Source: Isoetes taiwanensis (Eukaryota > Streptophyta > Lycopodiopsida > Isoetales > Isoetaceae). From it: 64,000 bases of DNA. Positions 13,986-26,387 of the stretch are shown here, piece after piece (positions within the stretch are counted from its first letter, which is position 1; every line of letters begins with the position of its first letter). A model generated the notes under the pieces. That model was given only the letters and a program-made list of their open reading frames with translations, ran no database searches and was not told the DNA's origin. The DNA lies in the NCBI GenBank assembly GCA_021234155.1, contig JAJEKV010000083.1:524332-588331 (forward strand), given 5' to 3'. The position numbers were made by a program, and so were the translations under genes.

Positions 13986-14886
13986 AAAAGTACTTTAGAC
14001 TAAAAATGCATGCATTTAAACATATAGTAGTGTTTTCTGGCCTTTCATATATACAACATCAATGCTAAAGCCTGGTAAACTTTTAAAAAATATTCAATAG
14101 CCTTAAAGTGGTGAAGCTGATTTCTAACCACGATTACATGGTTTTAACATCCAAAACTTGCATAAATACATGTAATAGGCATGGTACAGTGATGCTGAAG
14201 CTTACTTCAACTTTGGACCATTACTTGAAGCATTGATTCTTTTACTTGGCAATGGTGGTGACATGAAATATTGCATGCGACGTATACTTAAGAAAATCTT
14301 CTATAAGCTGGACCTTTAGGTGGTGCATCAATGATGTGCTGTTTGCGGTGTGGCACGAGGTAATCGTTTACACCTTGTGCATATGCTTTGTGGTATCTTA
14401 AAGCTGCCATTGTATTCTCCACTTGTCAAAAAGTAAAAAGCGTTGCAAAATGGCAATTTGGAAAAGGCAGATTCCCTCTATTTTTGAAGAAGAAATCAAA
14501 TCCATCTATTATACTTTTTTATTTCTTCGTTCGTGCAATGCTGCGGCCTTAGTTCTTACAGTGCTCCTAGCGGTACATGGGCAAAAGTGAATTTATTCCA
14601 CGGATAGCAGAAGTTTTTAATATATCTTGTCAAACTGAGATACCCATCGAAAACTTCTGCATCGGCTGCAAGGCGTTTATGAATAAGCTTAAGCGGGCAA
14701 TACAAATCGCAGCTGAATTGCACCAAGCTTGACTTTTGCCTAAAGGGCCAGATGAAGCGTTATTATATTGCAAAGCCAAATTCACAACACAATGAGCGGG
14801 TTTAAAATCGGATATATAAATACAATGACTGGTTTGGAGAATAAAACATATTTGGCAAATAAAAATCTGCGTGCAGGTAATTAGCA
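13986..14886. other. Unassigned non-coding sequence
   Basis: AT-rich. No gene, RNA or transposon end recognised. Confidence 0.45.
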
Positions 14887-16054
14887 ACACATGAATCCGG
14901 CTATTATGAGGAAAGTCAAATAGAGTTGAAGTGCGAGAAGAGCAAAAACAAAAGCGGGACTGGAGCGGAAATGGGAGGAATGCAAGAGGTTAGAAGAAGC
15001 GAAATAAATACGACAGGGTACGGCATCATCGCACAGGAAGAAATGAGAAATGAAACAAAATCCAAACACGGCAAAACAGCGTTGGAAAGGCAGGGAAGGT
15101 TTTCTTGGGATACTCTTTGCTCCAACCCGTACATTGTATTGAACCCATGAAGAAATAAGGTGATGCACATCTAACCATGGTGGAAAGACCACGGTGGAAA
15201 GCTTGCAGGCTGGACAAAAGAAAAGATGTAGCGAACATCAAGAAGCTGAAGGTAGTCGCGGGAGCATATGCTGCGGTTTTGCTAGTATGCGCCATTGATA
15301 ATTGCTTATCATCCTCTTTGAAGCTTTATAAATGCGAGTAAAAGTCAATGGATGCCCAAAGAATGTAGCTATATCACACCAGAAGTGCAAAACACCGCAA
15401 AAGATGGAAGCATTCAAATGCTACTCTCAGTTGATCTTTGGAAGAAAGGCCTGCATGAAGCACGCACAAAAAGACGTTTATGAATATATTGCAAAGCTTA
15501 AATTCACCTTTGTCGAAGCAAGGACTTCTTCAAAATCGAATATTTGTCCTAATAGGGGCTAGATTTTGCGACCGAAAAGCATATTGTTGATAAAGATGCA
15601 AATTTTTGGAGATAAGTAGCGCTTACACATGAATCTGACTATTAGATGAGGAAAGTCCAAATAGAGTTGAAGTGCGAAGAAGCCAAAAACAAAAGCCTGG
15701 GACTAACAAGCCCGAAATGGGGAGGAATGCAAAGAGGTTAAAAGCGTAAGGCTAAAATCAAGGGTACATGTCTTGCGGGAAGAAATGAAAATGAAACAAA
15801 AAATCAAACACATAGCAGCGTTAGAAGAGCGAAGAGGTTTTTCTTGGGATCACTCTTTGCTCAACTTCATTACATTGTTTTGAACCCATGAAGAAATGGT
15901 GATGCATCTAGCCATGTGGTGGAAGCCCAGGCCATGGTAGAAAACACCATAGGCCCGGACGAAAAAACTATATGCGCAAATTGCGAAATTTTGCAAAAGA
16001 TGGTATCTGGAGTCCTTACGCAGGATCAAATGCTACTCAGTTGATCTTTGGAAG
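14887..16054 (+). repeat. Large tandem duplication, unit starts 740 bp apart
   Basis: Copy 1 (about 14887-15446) and copy 2 (about 15627-16054) share ACATGAATC, ATAGAGTTGAAGTGCGA, CTTGGGAT(A/C)ACTCTTTGCT, GAACCCATGAAGAAAT, GTGATGCA and AAATGCTACTCAGTTGATCTTTGGAAG-like blocks in order. Copy 2 has lost about 130 bp internally. Minus-strand frames of up to 103 codons in copy 1 are not kept open in copy 2, so I do not call a gene. Confidence 0.8.
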
Positions 16055-16379
16055 CTGACGTAACAAATGGCAAACGTTTCCTTTGTTATGGATAATGTTC
16101 TCTGAGGCCATTACATTGCAAGATTTCCTTTTCCTTCTTGTGATGCTTTGTGGCCGGATGACATAGATGGGAGGTATGGCCATCTCCACGGAACCTAATC
16201 CTCATATCCACCTTTAGCAAAACTAAAGTGGCAATAAGGGCTCCCGAAGCCCTTTATGAAATCTTAGGCTCCACCTTAGGTTCCAGTATAGCGTGATTTG
16301 TTTTGATTAATACGTAGTGGATCACGAAGGCCCCATTTGATGCGTAGCGGCCTAGGCAGCGAGGGGAAAAAATCTCAGC

Positions 16380-16500
16380 TAAGCAAGGAGAGAGCGCGCA
16401 TGCGGCGTTACATGTAGCGTTCGAACCGCGGAAATCAAACCCCTCCCGTGAAGATACTGATTTACCAGCCAGTTAGGCGTCAAGTCAACATCCTTGACTT
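16380..16500 (-). repeat. Possible SINE-like Pol III A and B boxes
   Basis: Read on the minus strand, an A-box-like TAACTGGCTGGTAAATC is followed some 35 nt later by a B-box-like GGTTCGAACGC. This spacing is used by tRNA-derived SINEs. No complete cloverleaf, poly-A tail or target duplication was found, so the call is weak. Confidence 0.25.
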
Positions 16501-19500
16501 CATATATCCACGAGCTCCCTAATGGCAAATCTAGAACCGCAATTAAAACAGCGTCTCACGAACACCTCGAGGAGTCCCGATCTCTTACAATCCCGGTGCA
16601 CGCAGCGGATACGTTTCCTCGGAAATATCTGAAGTCGTTTAGCCTTCTTCACGTTTTGCCACGAATGCTCGGCCTTCACGGAAATGTCGTGCAGTAGATC
16701 TATGACGATGGATCCCTTAGAATATTAAACCCTTCTCTCTTGCAGGTCAAACATCTTTTGCTTCATATACATTGCGCACAATCCTTCCTATACGCCTTTA
16801 GCAAGCAATTTAAAGCTGCAATAACAAACAATTAAATAAAAGATTTAAAAAAAGGGCTATAAACAATACACGCGTAGGGAAACATTGTACCATCTTTTTA
16901 CGACACTGCTGATAGAAATCTCACTAGCATCTCATTCAACTCAACGTGAGTATATCCTCAAGGAGTGGGTGGAAATGGAATCAATCTATGAACTTGGCTG
17001 TCACCCATGACAAATTTTTAAGCCAAGCATCAAGTTTACCTCATACTGATTGATACATTTGCTTGATCTATCCTTCCACCCTTACCTTCATCTAACATTC
17101 CAAATAAATGCAAATTCTTTGGACTTACCCTTACTTGAATCTGGTTTTCAATAAAATTCATTAAACCATGGCAAATGTTCAACATCTTTTATGAGCTTAT
17201 ACACGGTACTGCTGCGAGGATTTGGCGTCTCAATTAAGTGATCGGCCGCGAGATAGTTTCATCTTAAGTAACTATAGGGACACGGGAATTTCGTGGATTT
17301 AGGTGTCGATTTTTTAAGTAACTTTAGGTCTAGAATTTTTGGTGCGATTAGCTGGCCCAGCCAAAGCAGACTTTAAACCCTGACTTTGCGAACAGCTAGA
17401 ACCGCGGCAATACATGGGAACGGGGCTTTTACCCAAAATGAGCTTTCTTAGGAACAAGACTTTTATGCGGTCAGAGCAAGATCATGCTTCTTGTGGATTT
17501 GAAACTTCTGTATTTCGGCTCCAAAAGGAAATTTAGGGAAAGAAAAGAGAGTTATCCCTTGCGAACCCGAGGCTTCATGTAGTAGTCCTTTTCCTTTTGT
17601 TTTATTTAGGTTTTCTTAGATGATGTTGCTACTCCGTTGCTTTCCTTTTCCATGCAAATCTACATTATAGAGTATTAGACTGGATTTTCCCATTATTTAC
17701 CTTTGACGTTCTTGTCCTTGATTCATTCTTCAAATTTGAGCGGATACGCTTGATTGCATCTACAAATCTCAAAGATCGAGCGAATCCTGAAATCACGAAC
17801 CACGGATCACGGGATTACATAGGAAATTTCTAGGTCCCCTAAAGGTTACGGCGGGAAACGTAAGCTCGTGAGAGTTTCTGGAAGAAACCTATAGCTGGCT
17901 CTTTCAGTGGCTGCCCAGTGCTTCGAGAAAACCTCTGCTACATGAAGATTCCCCTTCCAATCAGTATCCATCCAAGAGTAACTCATCTCCTAAAAGGAAT
18001 GAAGGGTGATACTCACACAAAGGTAGGTAACTTTGAATTCTGAGGAAAGAACAAACAAGTAGGCATGGTGTCGTCAAGCGACAAAAGTTTGATCTTTTAG
18101 TGGATCAAAAGATAGAAAGAGGCATTTTTTCACTATATAGTGAATGCAAATATTTTCCTATGCTTAGATGGCAGCTATAAAAAGTGGACGCTGAATATAA
18201 GCAAAGGCCAGACATGGAAGTCCATAATTGAAGGAGGGGCAAGTTTGAGAAGGAACGTAAACTTATTTCCCATTATCTTCCCTTGCAACAAGAGCACGTT
18301 TCCCTACACACATACCATTGGTTGCGCTACAACCCGCCGGAAGAAGATTGGGTTAGTCTTTGAGGAAGCTTCGCTGAAGAATGATAGGCTTTTAATGTTG
18401 ACCGCTCCGGAATGAATGGCGAGCTTACTTCCTTTAAACTTGAGGATCCAATGGCTTTGGAATAGTATCATGACAATAGAAAATAAAAACCTTTTGTGCG
18501 AAGGTTTTATTTTCTATCATAATAGCGATAACTGGAATTCAAAGTTTTGGAAAGTGCTAGACTTAATGATGTTGTGATTTACCTCTGATTAATAATAACT
18601 GCGATTAGAGTTAGTGTCATTTGTGGTTTCATAACTACAAAAAAAAATTATTGTAGTGTTTAAAGTCTTGGACTTGGTATTGGTTTTACTGCTTATGTTA
18701 AAGTTTGAGGCTCCTTCCTGTGATTTGGTAAGAGATCTTTTTTATAGAAATTCTCGGCATCTACCATCATGGAAACTTTATTTATGTATCATGGACTTAA
18801 TACATCAAAAGTTCTGCGAGAAGCTAATGTTTATGGTGTTGTTTAGGAAGGCAATTTTTATAAGAAGAATAATAGATTTAAAGTATTTATTTAAGAAGGC
18901 AATGCGTCATAAGAAGAGAATAGATCAAACTATTTGTGGTGTGTAGCTTACTAAAAGGCAAAATAGCATAAAGTGTTAATTATACAAGTATTAAATGAAA
19001 GACATTGAACCATAAACTTTAAAGACATTGAAGTTACCTTTTTGTAAATCCCTCAAATCAAGTCACGAACTTGTACATACGTACCTTGAACTCCAAACTA
19101 CTTGAACTTAGAAATCTTCAAAAATGGTAAATCGGGGAGCTCGGGTCATAAATGTAGCAACCTGCGGATACTCTAACTTCGGCAACAACGCCGAGTGGTG
19201 AGATACCAAAAGGCATGGCAAATACGGAACCGAGAAGCAGCAAGTTGAGATCTGCCAAACTTGACAAGAAGTCATAAATCACGGTAGCTAAGGCCTTCAG
19301 AAATCAGCGAAGCTCAAAACAAATTAGAACTTGTATCTCTTCAAAAAATTAATAAATCTGACACCTCGGATATCATAAATCCGGCAAGTTGAGACCTCTA
19401 AAGCGCGTGAACCTTCAAAGTCGTCAATAACTTGTGGCCCGAGCAAAAACTTGTGGCAGAGCAACTTGGGGCTCCAAAGGTGACAAGAAATGCGTAAATC

Positions 19501-20129
19501 TGGCGGATAAAACATCCAAAATTAAGCCAGAACCTCCCTACGTCGGCGATGTAAACTTCCAAAACGTCACCAAAATCAACAAAAGCACGACAAAATCCAG
19601 CCCACACTTACCCACCATAGCTACACAAGCCTAAATTTCTGCGGCTCGGAAACTACATGCAGGCGCCATCGTAGAAACTTAAAACCATAGTACATGAGGA
19701 GGAAAAGGGAAGAAAATATGAGAGAGGAAAAAAAAATTAAATATGCCTTATAAGCGAATTTTCTTGGTGGCGGTTTACAACTGGTAGCCGTTGAGGATCT
19801 CGGGGTTTCGTGAGTAGCGGCTGACGGCGCCAGCTCAAACTTTCCCAGAGATAAGGCGGTTATAACACATGATGTACCACAGCATTTATCACAACAAATA
19901 CCTAACATTTAGTCTGTACATTCACGATCATTGGCACCTCAGCGAAAAGAATTTTGCAGTACCTTTGAGATACTTCCACTTAGGCATTCTTTTACTCCGC
20001 AGGTAATCATTCCCACTCTAAGTGCATTAGATTGATGCGGCCATAGCACAAATGCTACATGATCATTCTACCACAAATTCTTTGTTTTATATTTTATGGT
20101 GCCATTGTTGGTTGGAGTCTCTCTCTAGC
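16501..20129. other. Unassigned non-coding sequence
   Basis: No recognisable gene. Frames of 60-96 codons have no family resemblance. It contains the 12-bp palindrome CACTATATAGTG near 18131 and the hairpin annotated at 18476-18517. Confidence 0.45.
18476..18517. repeat. Hairpin, 17-bp arms, 7-nt loop
   Basis: ATAGAAAATAAAAACCTT pairs with AAGGTTTTATTTTCTAT with one bulged A, around the loop TTGTGCG. It could be the relic of a small fold-back element. It is AT-rich, so its function is unclear. Confidence 0.6.
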
Positions 20130-20460
20130 GAACCCTTTGTTGCCATATCCTCAGCTGAAGGCGAATACTTGGCTACATCTCATGGAGCTAACCCGACATC
20201 AAGTTCTCCAATGCGCTTGCGAACTTCTTAATAATTCACGGCACCCATCACCATTTTGGATGGACAGCAAAAGTGCTATCGGGATGGCTGATTACACCCG
20301 GCTTATCTATCATGCACACATCACATTCCAATTCGTTATCATTATGTGGTTGGCAGGATTGAAGAAGGGTTCATTTGTCTTTTCTTATTTACCTATCAGA
20401 TCTTCCACTAAGGCACTTGAGAGTCAAATTTGAGCAATTTGTTGCAACTCTTAGTATCTA
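20105..20460 (+). pseudogene. Ty1/copia polyprotein C-terminus (RNase H), decayed
   Basis: Two overlapping plus-strand phases together give the C-terminal RNase H landmarks of plant Ty1/copia polyproteins. About 20125-20190 reads EPFVAISSAEGEYLATSHGA, matching the usual ALSSTEAEY region. About 20260-20330 reads WMDSKSAIGMADYTRLIYHA, matching the CDN-SAI-A--P--H-RTKH region, with an Asp kept. The tail after 20400 corresponds to the end that normally follows the RTEDQ(V/L)ADI--K region. At least one frameshift and several replaced residues make it a pseudogene. The polypurine tract and LTR start follow directly, which supports both orientation and class. Upstream integrase and reverse transcriptase are not visible. 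Confidence 0.75.
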
Positions 20461-20470
20461 TCACTCTTTC

Positions 20471-20477
20471 AAGGGAA
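20471..20477 (+). other. Polypurine tract of copia element
   Basis: AAGGGAA lies immediately before TGTTGATATGTG. This is the standard arrangement at the 3' LTR boundary of plant copia elements, where it primes plus-strand DNA synthesis. Confidence 0.7.
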
Positions 20478-20620
20478 TGTTGATATGTGTCTCGAGATAG
20501 ACACATATAAAATTATTTCCTTTGGTTTATACTTTATTTATGCAAGTCATTTGCTTTGATATGAAGCCCGGTGCAAGCACTCTCATGATTATCTATATAT
20601 TTTTGGAAGAGGTAATTTTC
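20478..20620 (+). repeat. Start of copia 3' LTR (right end not located)
   Basis: Begins TGTTGATATGTG right after the polypurine tract. ATATGTGTCT (20483-20492) pairs with AGACACATAT (20499-20508), so the LTR opens with a perfect 10-bp hairpin, directly followed by the TATA-like CATATAAAATT. I could not find the CA end; 20620 is only a conservative limit. Confidence 0.6.
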
Positions 20621-20629
20621 CACTTGGCA

Positions 20630-20720
20630 CGAAAATTTGGCGGTGAGGCCTCTGGCGGCCGCCGAGGGAGGCGGAGTGGTAGAAGCGGAGCTCTGGCGGC
20701 GCCTTGCATGGCTGGCGGCT
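20630..20720. other. GC-rich island in AT-rich DNA
   Basis: A run of GGCGG/GGCGCC-type sequence (CTGGCGGCCGCCGAGGGAGG and similar) in otherwise AT-rich surroundings. It may be LTR leader or 5'-UTR sequence. No long frame supports a gene. Confidence 0.4.
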
Positions 20721-23139
20721 TCCATGAAAGCCCTGCATGAAAATGGCCAGTAAACGAGGGCAGATTGGCCCACGATCTTTTCGTGAACTCGGTAGCCCTT
20801 CCTTGTAGCGCCCTTGAGGAAGAGTGAAGCCAAAGGAAATACGTCGCGTGGAAGGTGCACCATCAGTGAATCGAGTGCGTTTTTGCTCTGAAAAGATGAG
20901 TCGTTTGGGGCGAAATTTCCAAAGGCCCTGTTTTTGTGTATATATTTATATTGTATTACACAATAATATCAAGATATCATTTCATAAATCTCTTGTTTGC
21001 CTCAATCCGTCTCCGCTGTTTGCAAACATTCACAAATCGACATGTATTTGTAAGATATATTAAGTAGGAAACTTGCGGATATTGAACATTATCCTTTTGC
21101 CTTTTTGGATTGGTTTTGCATCTTAATAATATACTTTAGTAGAGGTGATTTTATAAGCAGCGTGACACACTTGCATTTTCTTGTATCTTGTGAAATACTC
21201 TCTTTGGCAATTTTCTATCAAACTACACATACACAAGCTAACATGTTATGGCAGGAAATCCTCGATCCACAAACTAAGCAAGGTTGCAAATTAAGCGGGA
21301 GTGTTGCGGCACTCGTTTGAAAAGGTCCTTTAGAAAAACCGCGTCATTCTAAAAGAGTAGGCTTTTAAGAGAGTTTAAAGTTTCGGGGTATTATCAGTTT
21401 TTGGGCCTAGTTTTGGGGTATTTTGGACGACTTTAGTTTTTGGAGTGAAGCCGCGTGAAAATAGCAAAAGGGTGAGACATGAGTACAAAATTATTTGTAG
21501 GTGGATGTACAAAAAACACAAATTTAGTAAAATAACAATAATAATTTCTTTCTTGTTTTTGTTACGTATTAATGGCAATCAATAATAAATATGAGTAATT
21601 AACCTGACAAAAATTAATTGAGAGATTTCAATTGTAGTCTTCTTGTTTTTCTTATTTGCTCTCTGCTTGGTGGGTTTGTATCTTCTCCGCAGATTTTACG
21701 GTGGCAAACTAGGTGTGGGTAGTTGATTAGGTATGGTAGCAAGAGCTACTTCTTTCAACTCTGCGTAAGCCTTACGTCATCTAAGGGCTTATGTAAGGGA
21801 GGTACGTATTCCAGATGATGTCATCTTAGCAAAATCGAATTAGACTTTGCCTAACTCTTGATTCTAGATGCGGTATTGGGGAGTTGGTAAAAGCGGAGAA
21901 AGAATCTCATTTAGCGGCGACCTCCTTATCAATATCGAAATTGCTACCTGATTCGGCCCTTTTTGATTACCTGGCAATAGTTGTACGAGCGAGAAAAGTA
22001 AGTCGAGGCACAAATCTGGACGTGAGAACATGTCCGGAAGATTGTTGTCCTTCGTAACCCCGATGGTGATTCACTATTCTTCCCTTGTGCACTAGGGTCA
22101 TGCGGCTTACTGCCAAAACGCTGGAAACTCTAACACGTTAAAGAAGAAGTTGACCTTGGCTAGCACGTGTTTGAAGTGTTCCATTGTCGTTTTACATCAA
22201 AACTCAATAAAGCGGCGTGGAGATGACTTTACTCAGCAGTCTAGGGCCTCAAAGCCATGGTAATTTATATTTGTTTTATACCTTAAGACAAAAAAAAGAA
22301 AAAGAGGATTTAAGTGCAGTAGAAGGAAGCGTGTCGAGATAGAAACTCAATGCTCGCGAGTGTTACTAAAGAACTTAAAAAACAAATATAAGGACATACT
22401 TACCAAACCATATTTCCTGCTGGGGTTAGCTAGGGAGCAAAATGATTCTTAAAACGGCTTCCCACAAGGCGGATTGCATGCTTAGCGAGTGAAATCGATA
22501 ACCTCCCGATATTTCGTGGTATCGCGCTTTATCTTGAGTAGAAGCGAAAGCGGTAAACTTCGAGTTTTTAAATGGCTGGTCATCATGCTTGTTTGTCTTT
22601 GGCAAGTCCATAAGGAAGGTCGGCTACTACCAAAGGTAAAATCTTGGGGCTTTGTTGTTGGCCCGATTTAGATTTGCAATCACTTGAGTGTATTATCGAT
22701 GAAAGGACGACTTTGATCAAACATGGTAAAAGCGTTAGTACTTTCCCGGGCTCATTATCCAAAAACACGCTGTCATAGCGTCCCTACTCTTCTTGTATTT
22801 GTCCTTACAAGATGCATAAACCCTCCAGAAGCGGATCCTTATTTTTCTTTTACTCTTACTTAAAAAAGTCGTCTTTGTAACACGAGAAACAAAAAGCAAA
22901 AACTCCTCGGCATACCGGTACCCAAAATTGAGGGTATTAAGATTATCCTTTTGTCAGGGGATTGCGATGGGGTAAAGTTCTTTACATCTGTCCCGGTACA
23001 TCGATGTTAAGTTGTTCCATCAAGCATGTTTGACATGCGTGACATTTTTAATTTATTAAAACAAATCCACAATGAGAGAAAGTTAACTAGAAGGAAAACA
23101 TAAAGAAGAAAGCGGCTTCTCAAAGTTTGGCTGGAAATA
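20721..23139. other. Unassigned non-coding sequence
   Basis: No domain or RNA gene recognised. Includes the degraded remainder of the copia LTR and AT-rich DNA. Confidence 0.4.
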
Positions 23140-23320
23140 GAAAGTGTATTAGGATATACATTGGGTACGTAGGCGTGCAAGCCAAAGTGTATTCAGGATA
23201 CACTTTGAAACTGCCTGAAACCAATGTATTGAATACACTTTTGGCTAGCGATGTCGGGGAAGCCAAAGTGATAGAGCACCGCGTTAAAGCCAAAGTGTAT
23301 TACGGAATACACTACGTCCC
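23140..23320. repeat. Array of AAAGTGTATTnnGGATACACTTT-type palindromic sites
   Basis: At least four irregular units: AAGTGTATTAGGATATACATT, CCAAAGTGTATTCAGGATAC, CAATGTATTGAATACACTTT and CCAAAGTGTATTACGGAATA. They are centred on TATTC-GAATA dyads and flanked by GCCAAAG/CTTTGGC. The same motif family forms the spacer at 45 kb. These could be binding sites or decayed terminal repeats. Confidence 0.7.
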
Positions 23321-23545
23321 AACCTAGAAAAGCGAAAGAATGTTACTGTAGTTCTTGCTTGTGCGGCTCAGCGGACATTTCTTCAAGAGTGAATTCTTTG
23401 TCCCACAGCCACCATGAGTAGCCTTTGAGTATATGCAGTCTGTAAAGCCACGCATTTCTCTCCACTGATTATATGGTCATTTCCTTCTTGGGGCGTCGAG
23501 ATCCCTTTCTTTTTCGGTATCTTTCCTAGTTCACCACGTTCAAAC

Positions 23546-23977
23546 ATGCTAAAATATACCGTTTCACGAGTCCCATATCTTACTTGTTGTGCTGATAATA
23601 GGTGCAGGAGGTTCGAGCGTATTCAAAATACAAAAACTTATACTAGCAGTCTCACGAGGCTAGTTAAACCATTGTCATGTGGTATGAGGCTGCCTTTTGT
23701 TAGCTGCGTACTTGGCGGCCTCCTGACACCACCTTCCTTTAGTTCAAAGTATGCTGGTTTGCTAAATCTTCTCCATATTTTCTTTAAATATAATGTATTC
23801 CCTACGCATGAACCTGATTTTGTCAGCGAGCTCATTTTAAGCTTATATTACGTTAACCGGCATTATCGCGTGTTAGCAGCGATCTTAAGCTTCTTCATTT
23901 GTCGGGGCCTTGATGAAAAGCGGCGAGATTTTGCCTCTCCCTTATACAAAATGCCTCCTTGGCTTTTAAAAGCGTAG
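23546..23977 (+). CDS. Unidentified open frame, 143 codons
   Basis: The longest plus-strand frame between 21 and 24 kb. It begins about 230 bp after the palindromic array, a spacing like that between the 45 kb array and its plus-strand frame (45584). The product would be mixed hydrophobic and basic, with a Leu/Phe/Tyr-rich second half and no motif I recognise. There is no visible start context or intron signal, and the sequence does not resemble the 45.6 kb frame. A chance frame or a decayed gene are both possible. Confidence 0.2.
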   Translation: MLKYTVSRVPYLTCCADNRCRRFERIQNTKTYTSSLTRLVKPLSCGMRLPFVSCVLGGLLTPPSFSSKYAGLLNLLHIFFKYNVFPTHEPDFVSELILSLYYVNRHYRVLAAILSFFICRGLDEKRRDFASPLYKMPPWLLKA

Positions 23978-24371
23978 ATTTGCAAGGACATAGTGCATAT
24001 AAGTGTACGCATTTTCACATGCGTAGTCCTTAGGTTGTGCATTCGCGTTTGTCAACAAACGACAATTGGGAACAGCGTGGGCATTGAAGTTGCTCTTATC
24101 CTTGATTCCTTAGCGGTCGGCATATATTTTCCGAACACGGAAGAGCGTTCACCATCTTCATTTTAGGTGGCAACCTCATGGGAGATTCTTGGCAAATAAA
24201 TCACACCTTGCACATATTTTGGTTTATTTCTTCCATCCTCTCTCACGATGTCTTGTCCACTTTCTTTTCCTTAATAGCGGCAAGGTGCCTTGCCCTTTCC
24301 TTCTTCTTCTTTGGGTACGCTCCCTCGGGGAATTTCTGTACTACAATCTCACGCACTGCGTTTCTTGGCTC
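23978..24371. other. Unassigned, possibly internal region of minus-strand family A element
   Basis: Lies on the internal side of the minus-strand family A LTR, beyond its primer-site relic. No gag or pol motif recognised. Confidence 0.3.
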
Positions 24372-24396
24372 TTTGCCGCAACATGCCTCTTGGCGG
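24372..24396 (-). other. Degenerate primer binding site of minus-strand family A element
   Basis: Aligned to the reverse complement of 47721-47740 (GCTCTGATACCAC), the stretch AACATGCCTCTTGGCGG keeps AACAT-GC-CTCT-G next to the LTR end. This suggests a 5' LTR whose element extends leftward on the minus strand. Confidence 0.45.
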
Positions 24397-25100
24397 TGTA
24401 GCGTCCCCTACTCACTCTGGTGCACTCCGCAGGTATACAAGCCGAGGAGTTCATCCCCCATACCAGCTCCATCTTACGTCTCTGGGACCCTCCACATATC
24501 GCTGCAGCATGATGAGTTCAGTGGGAAGAATGAAGGGGTCATTTATCTTCCTGAGGGCCTACCTAGCTCTTGAGCGTAAACATACATGTCGGTATACAAC
24601 ATCAACAACACATATAACCATCTCGAAGGATGGCCCATCACCTCTCTGCATAGACAAAGATCCCGATTACATCACATGGGGAATCCTACCCAAGGCTGGA
24701 GACTCAGGGATGTTGGCCTGGGTCTCCGAGGTCATTGCGGGGCAATTCATAAATGGATTTGGGTGGCATAAAACATGGCAAGGGTTATCCACTCATCCGC
24801 CCCTCTGTGCACACTTGCGAGTAAATTTGAAAGTGTTGGGACTTTGGCCGTAGCAGCGGTGCATAGCCAAAGGGCTATTCACGATTACATCTCAGGTAGA
24901 TGGGGCGGTAGGGATCACTCCTCTAGAAGTCTACATCTTTGACTCGAGGTGACTAGAGGGCCGCGCCCTTGTTCATTGAACTGGAAAGTGAACACCCTTC
25001 TGGTGTCGAGCCCATGCCTTACTTGCCTGAGTGGAAGCCATTGAACCTAGTCTGGCCGTCGGTGGCCTTACACACGGAGGATGGTTCAAGAGTCGGAACA
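24397..25100 (-). repeat. Family A LTR, minus strand, 3' portion (split copy)
   Basis: Reverse complement of the 3' 700 bp of the LTR at 46147-47720. It shares TTCATCCCCCATACCAGCTC, GGGAAGAATGAAGGGGTCAT, CCCTCCACATATC and TGTTGGGAC in order. It starts at TGTAGCGTCCCC (complement of the ...GGGGACGTCACA end) and stops exactly where the family B LTR begins. It continues at 37712. Confidence 0.9.
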
Positions 25101-26387
25101 TGTGGCGGTCAGGGGAATATCGCTATAAATCACGTATATTCACGGATCCGAATCACATAAGTCTATCATTGCCTTGTATGCCATAAGAAGAGGTGGCACT
25201 AGGGGCGCTGGCCAAGTTATTCTCATAGCAGCCAGCCGCCAGAGTTAAACCATTATCCATGTAGTAGCAACTTTATTGGGGCAACCACACAAGACTCACA
25301 GATTGGTGCCCGTGGCATCCTAGAGTGGACCTAGCTTATAGGCATAAACCTAACCTAGACCTCTTTCGGCCCTAGCACCCGAGGAGACTCACCTACTTGT
25401 TGAAACCACGTTTTGAACATGGTGTGGCATGAGGCAGTGCGGCAATGGGGTAGACTGTTCTTGGAGGGAGAGCGGCGACTTGTGGTCGAAGACCATGGAG
25501 GATGCGGAGGGAGAGCTTGAGGGCGGTATGTAGGATAGTAGTTGTGATAGCTTATACGGAATTAGCATTCGAGGATTTGCTAGTATCTTGTATCTAGAGT
25601 AGAGAGCCATCCTAGAGCCCATATTCAACATCTTAAACCTAATCAAAAGAACCCTAACTATTAGTTAGATTTGGCCTTGATTCAGAGTTAAGATATTCTT
25701 CATGATTATTCTCATGATAGTGATTATATGTTGATGGTTGATCATGTTTGCTCCTCTTGTATTGGGAAGGGGGTAGAGACCTAGGGCCATTTTGTATTGC
25801 TGTTCCTAGAGTAGATCCTTAGTTCTATTAAATGCGGCACGTGCATAGGGCCACCGGGCTATTGGGGCTATGATATGACTCGGCGCAGATACTTGAGGGC
25901 TAGAGATGTGGAGGAGGATCCTGCCCGAGTAGAAACCCAGCGGGGGATCCCACATAGTAGGAGCTGAGAAGCATGGTGGGTCACCCGTGTGGGCGAGCAT
26001 GGGTCAGGCGCCACCTCACAGGGCAATGGTGTTGCCACACCTCTCGAGAGTTGCAAGTGTTGGCTTGGCTCTGCGTTTTGGAAGTTGATTGTCGAGGAGT
26101 GCGAATGCGTGTGTGCGCCCGCACTGGAGCAGAAAAGTCGACACCGACACAGAAAGAATCAATAATCAATCAGTAATCCATCATGCCAAAATCTCAGCCA
26201 AAAAATACACAGCCCTGCCGGGCTGATGAAATTTACCCATAGAAGCGCGCGGAGCACGCCCGTGTCCCTCCCAGCACTAAGAGTTACACCGAGTGCGGGG
26301 TGACGAAAGAACCCATGCGATTCTTTGGCCGGATAGGGGCCCTGCGGAGTATCTGGTGGCGCTGTATATTTCGCGAGGGCGTCCGCA
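25101..26387 (+). repeat. 5' LTR of chromovirus (family B)
   Basis: Begins TGTGGCGGTCAGGGGAATAT and ends near GCGTCCGCA. Collinear with 36077-37711 through GGTGGCACTAGGGGC, TATGTAGGATAGTAGTTGTG, GCTAGTATCTTGTATCTAGA, GTTGATGGTTGATCATGTTT and CTCTTGTATTGGGAAGGGG. It lacks about 350 bp present in the 3' copy (roughly 37100-37550). Confidence 0.85.

Noticed and set aside
18630-18665. ACTACAAAAAAAAATTATTGTAGTG, resembling CACTA terminal repeats meeting head to head
   Set aside because: AT-rich and short. There are no matching ends at a distance and no target duplications.
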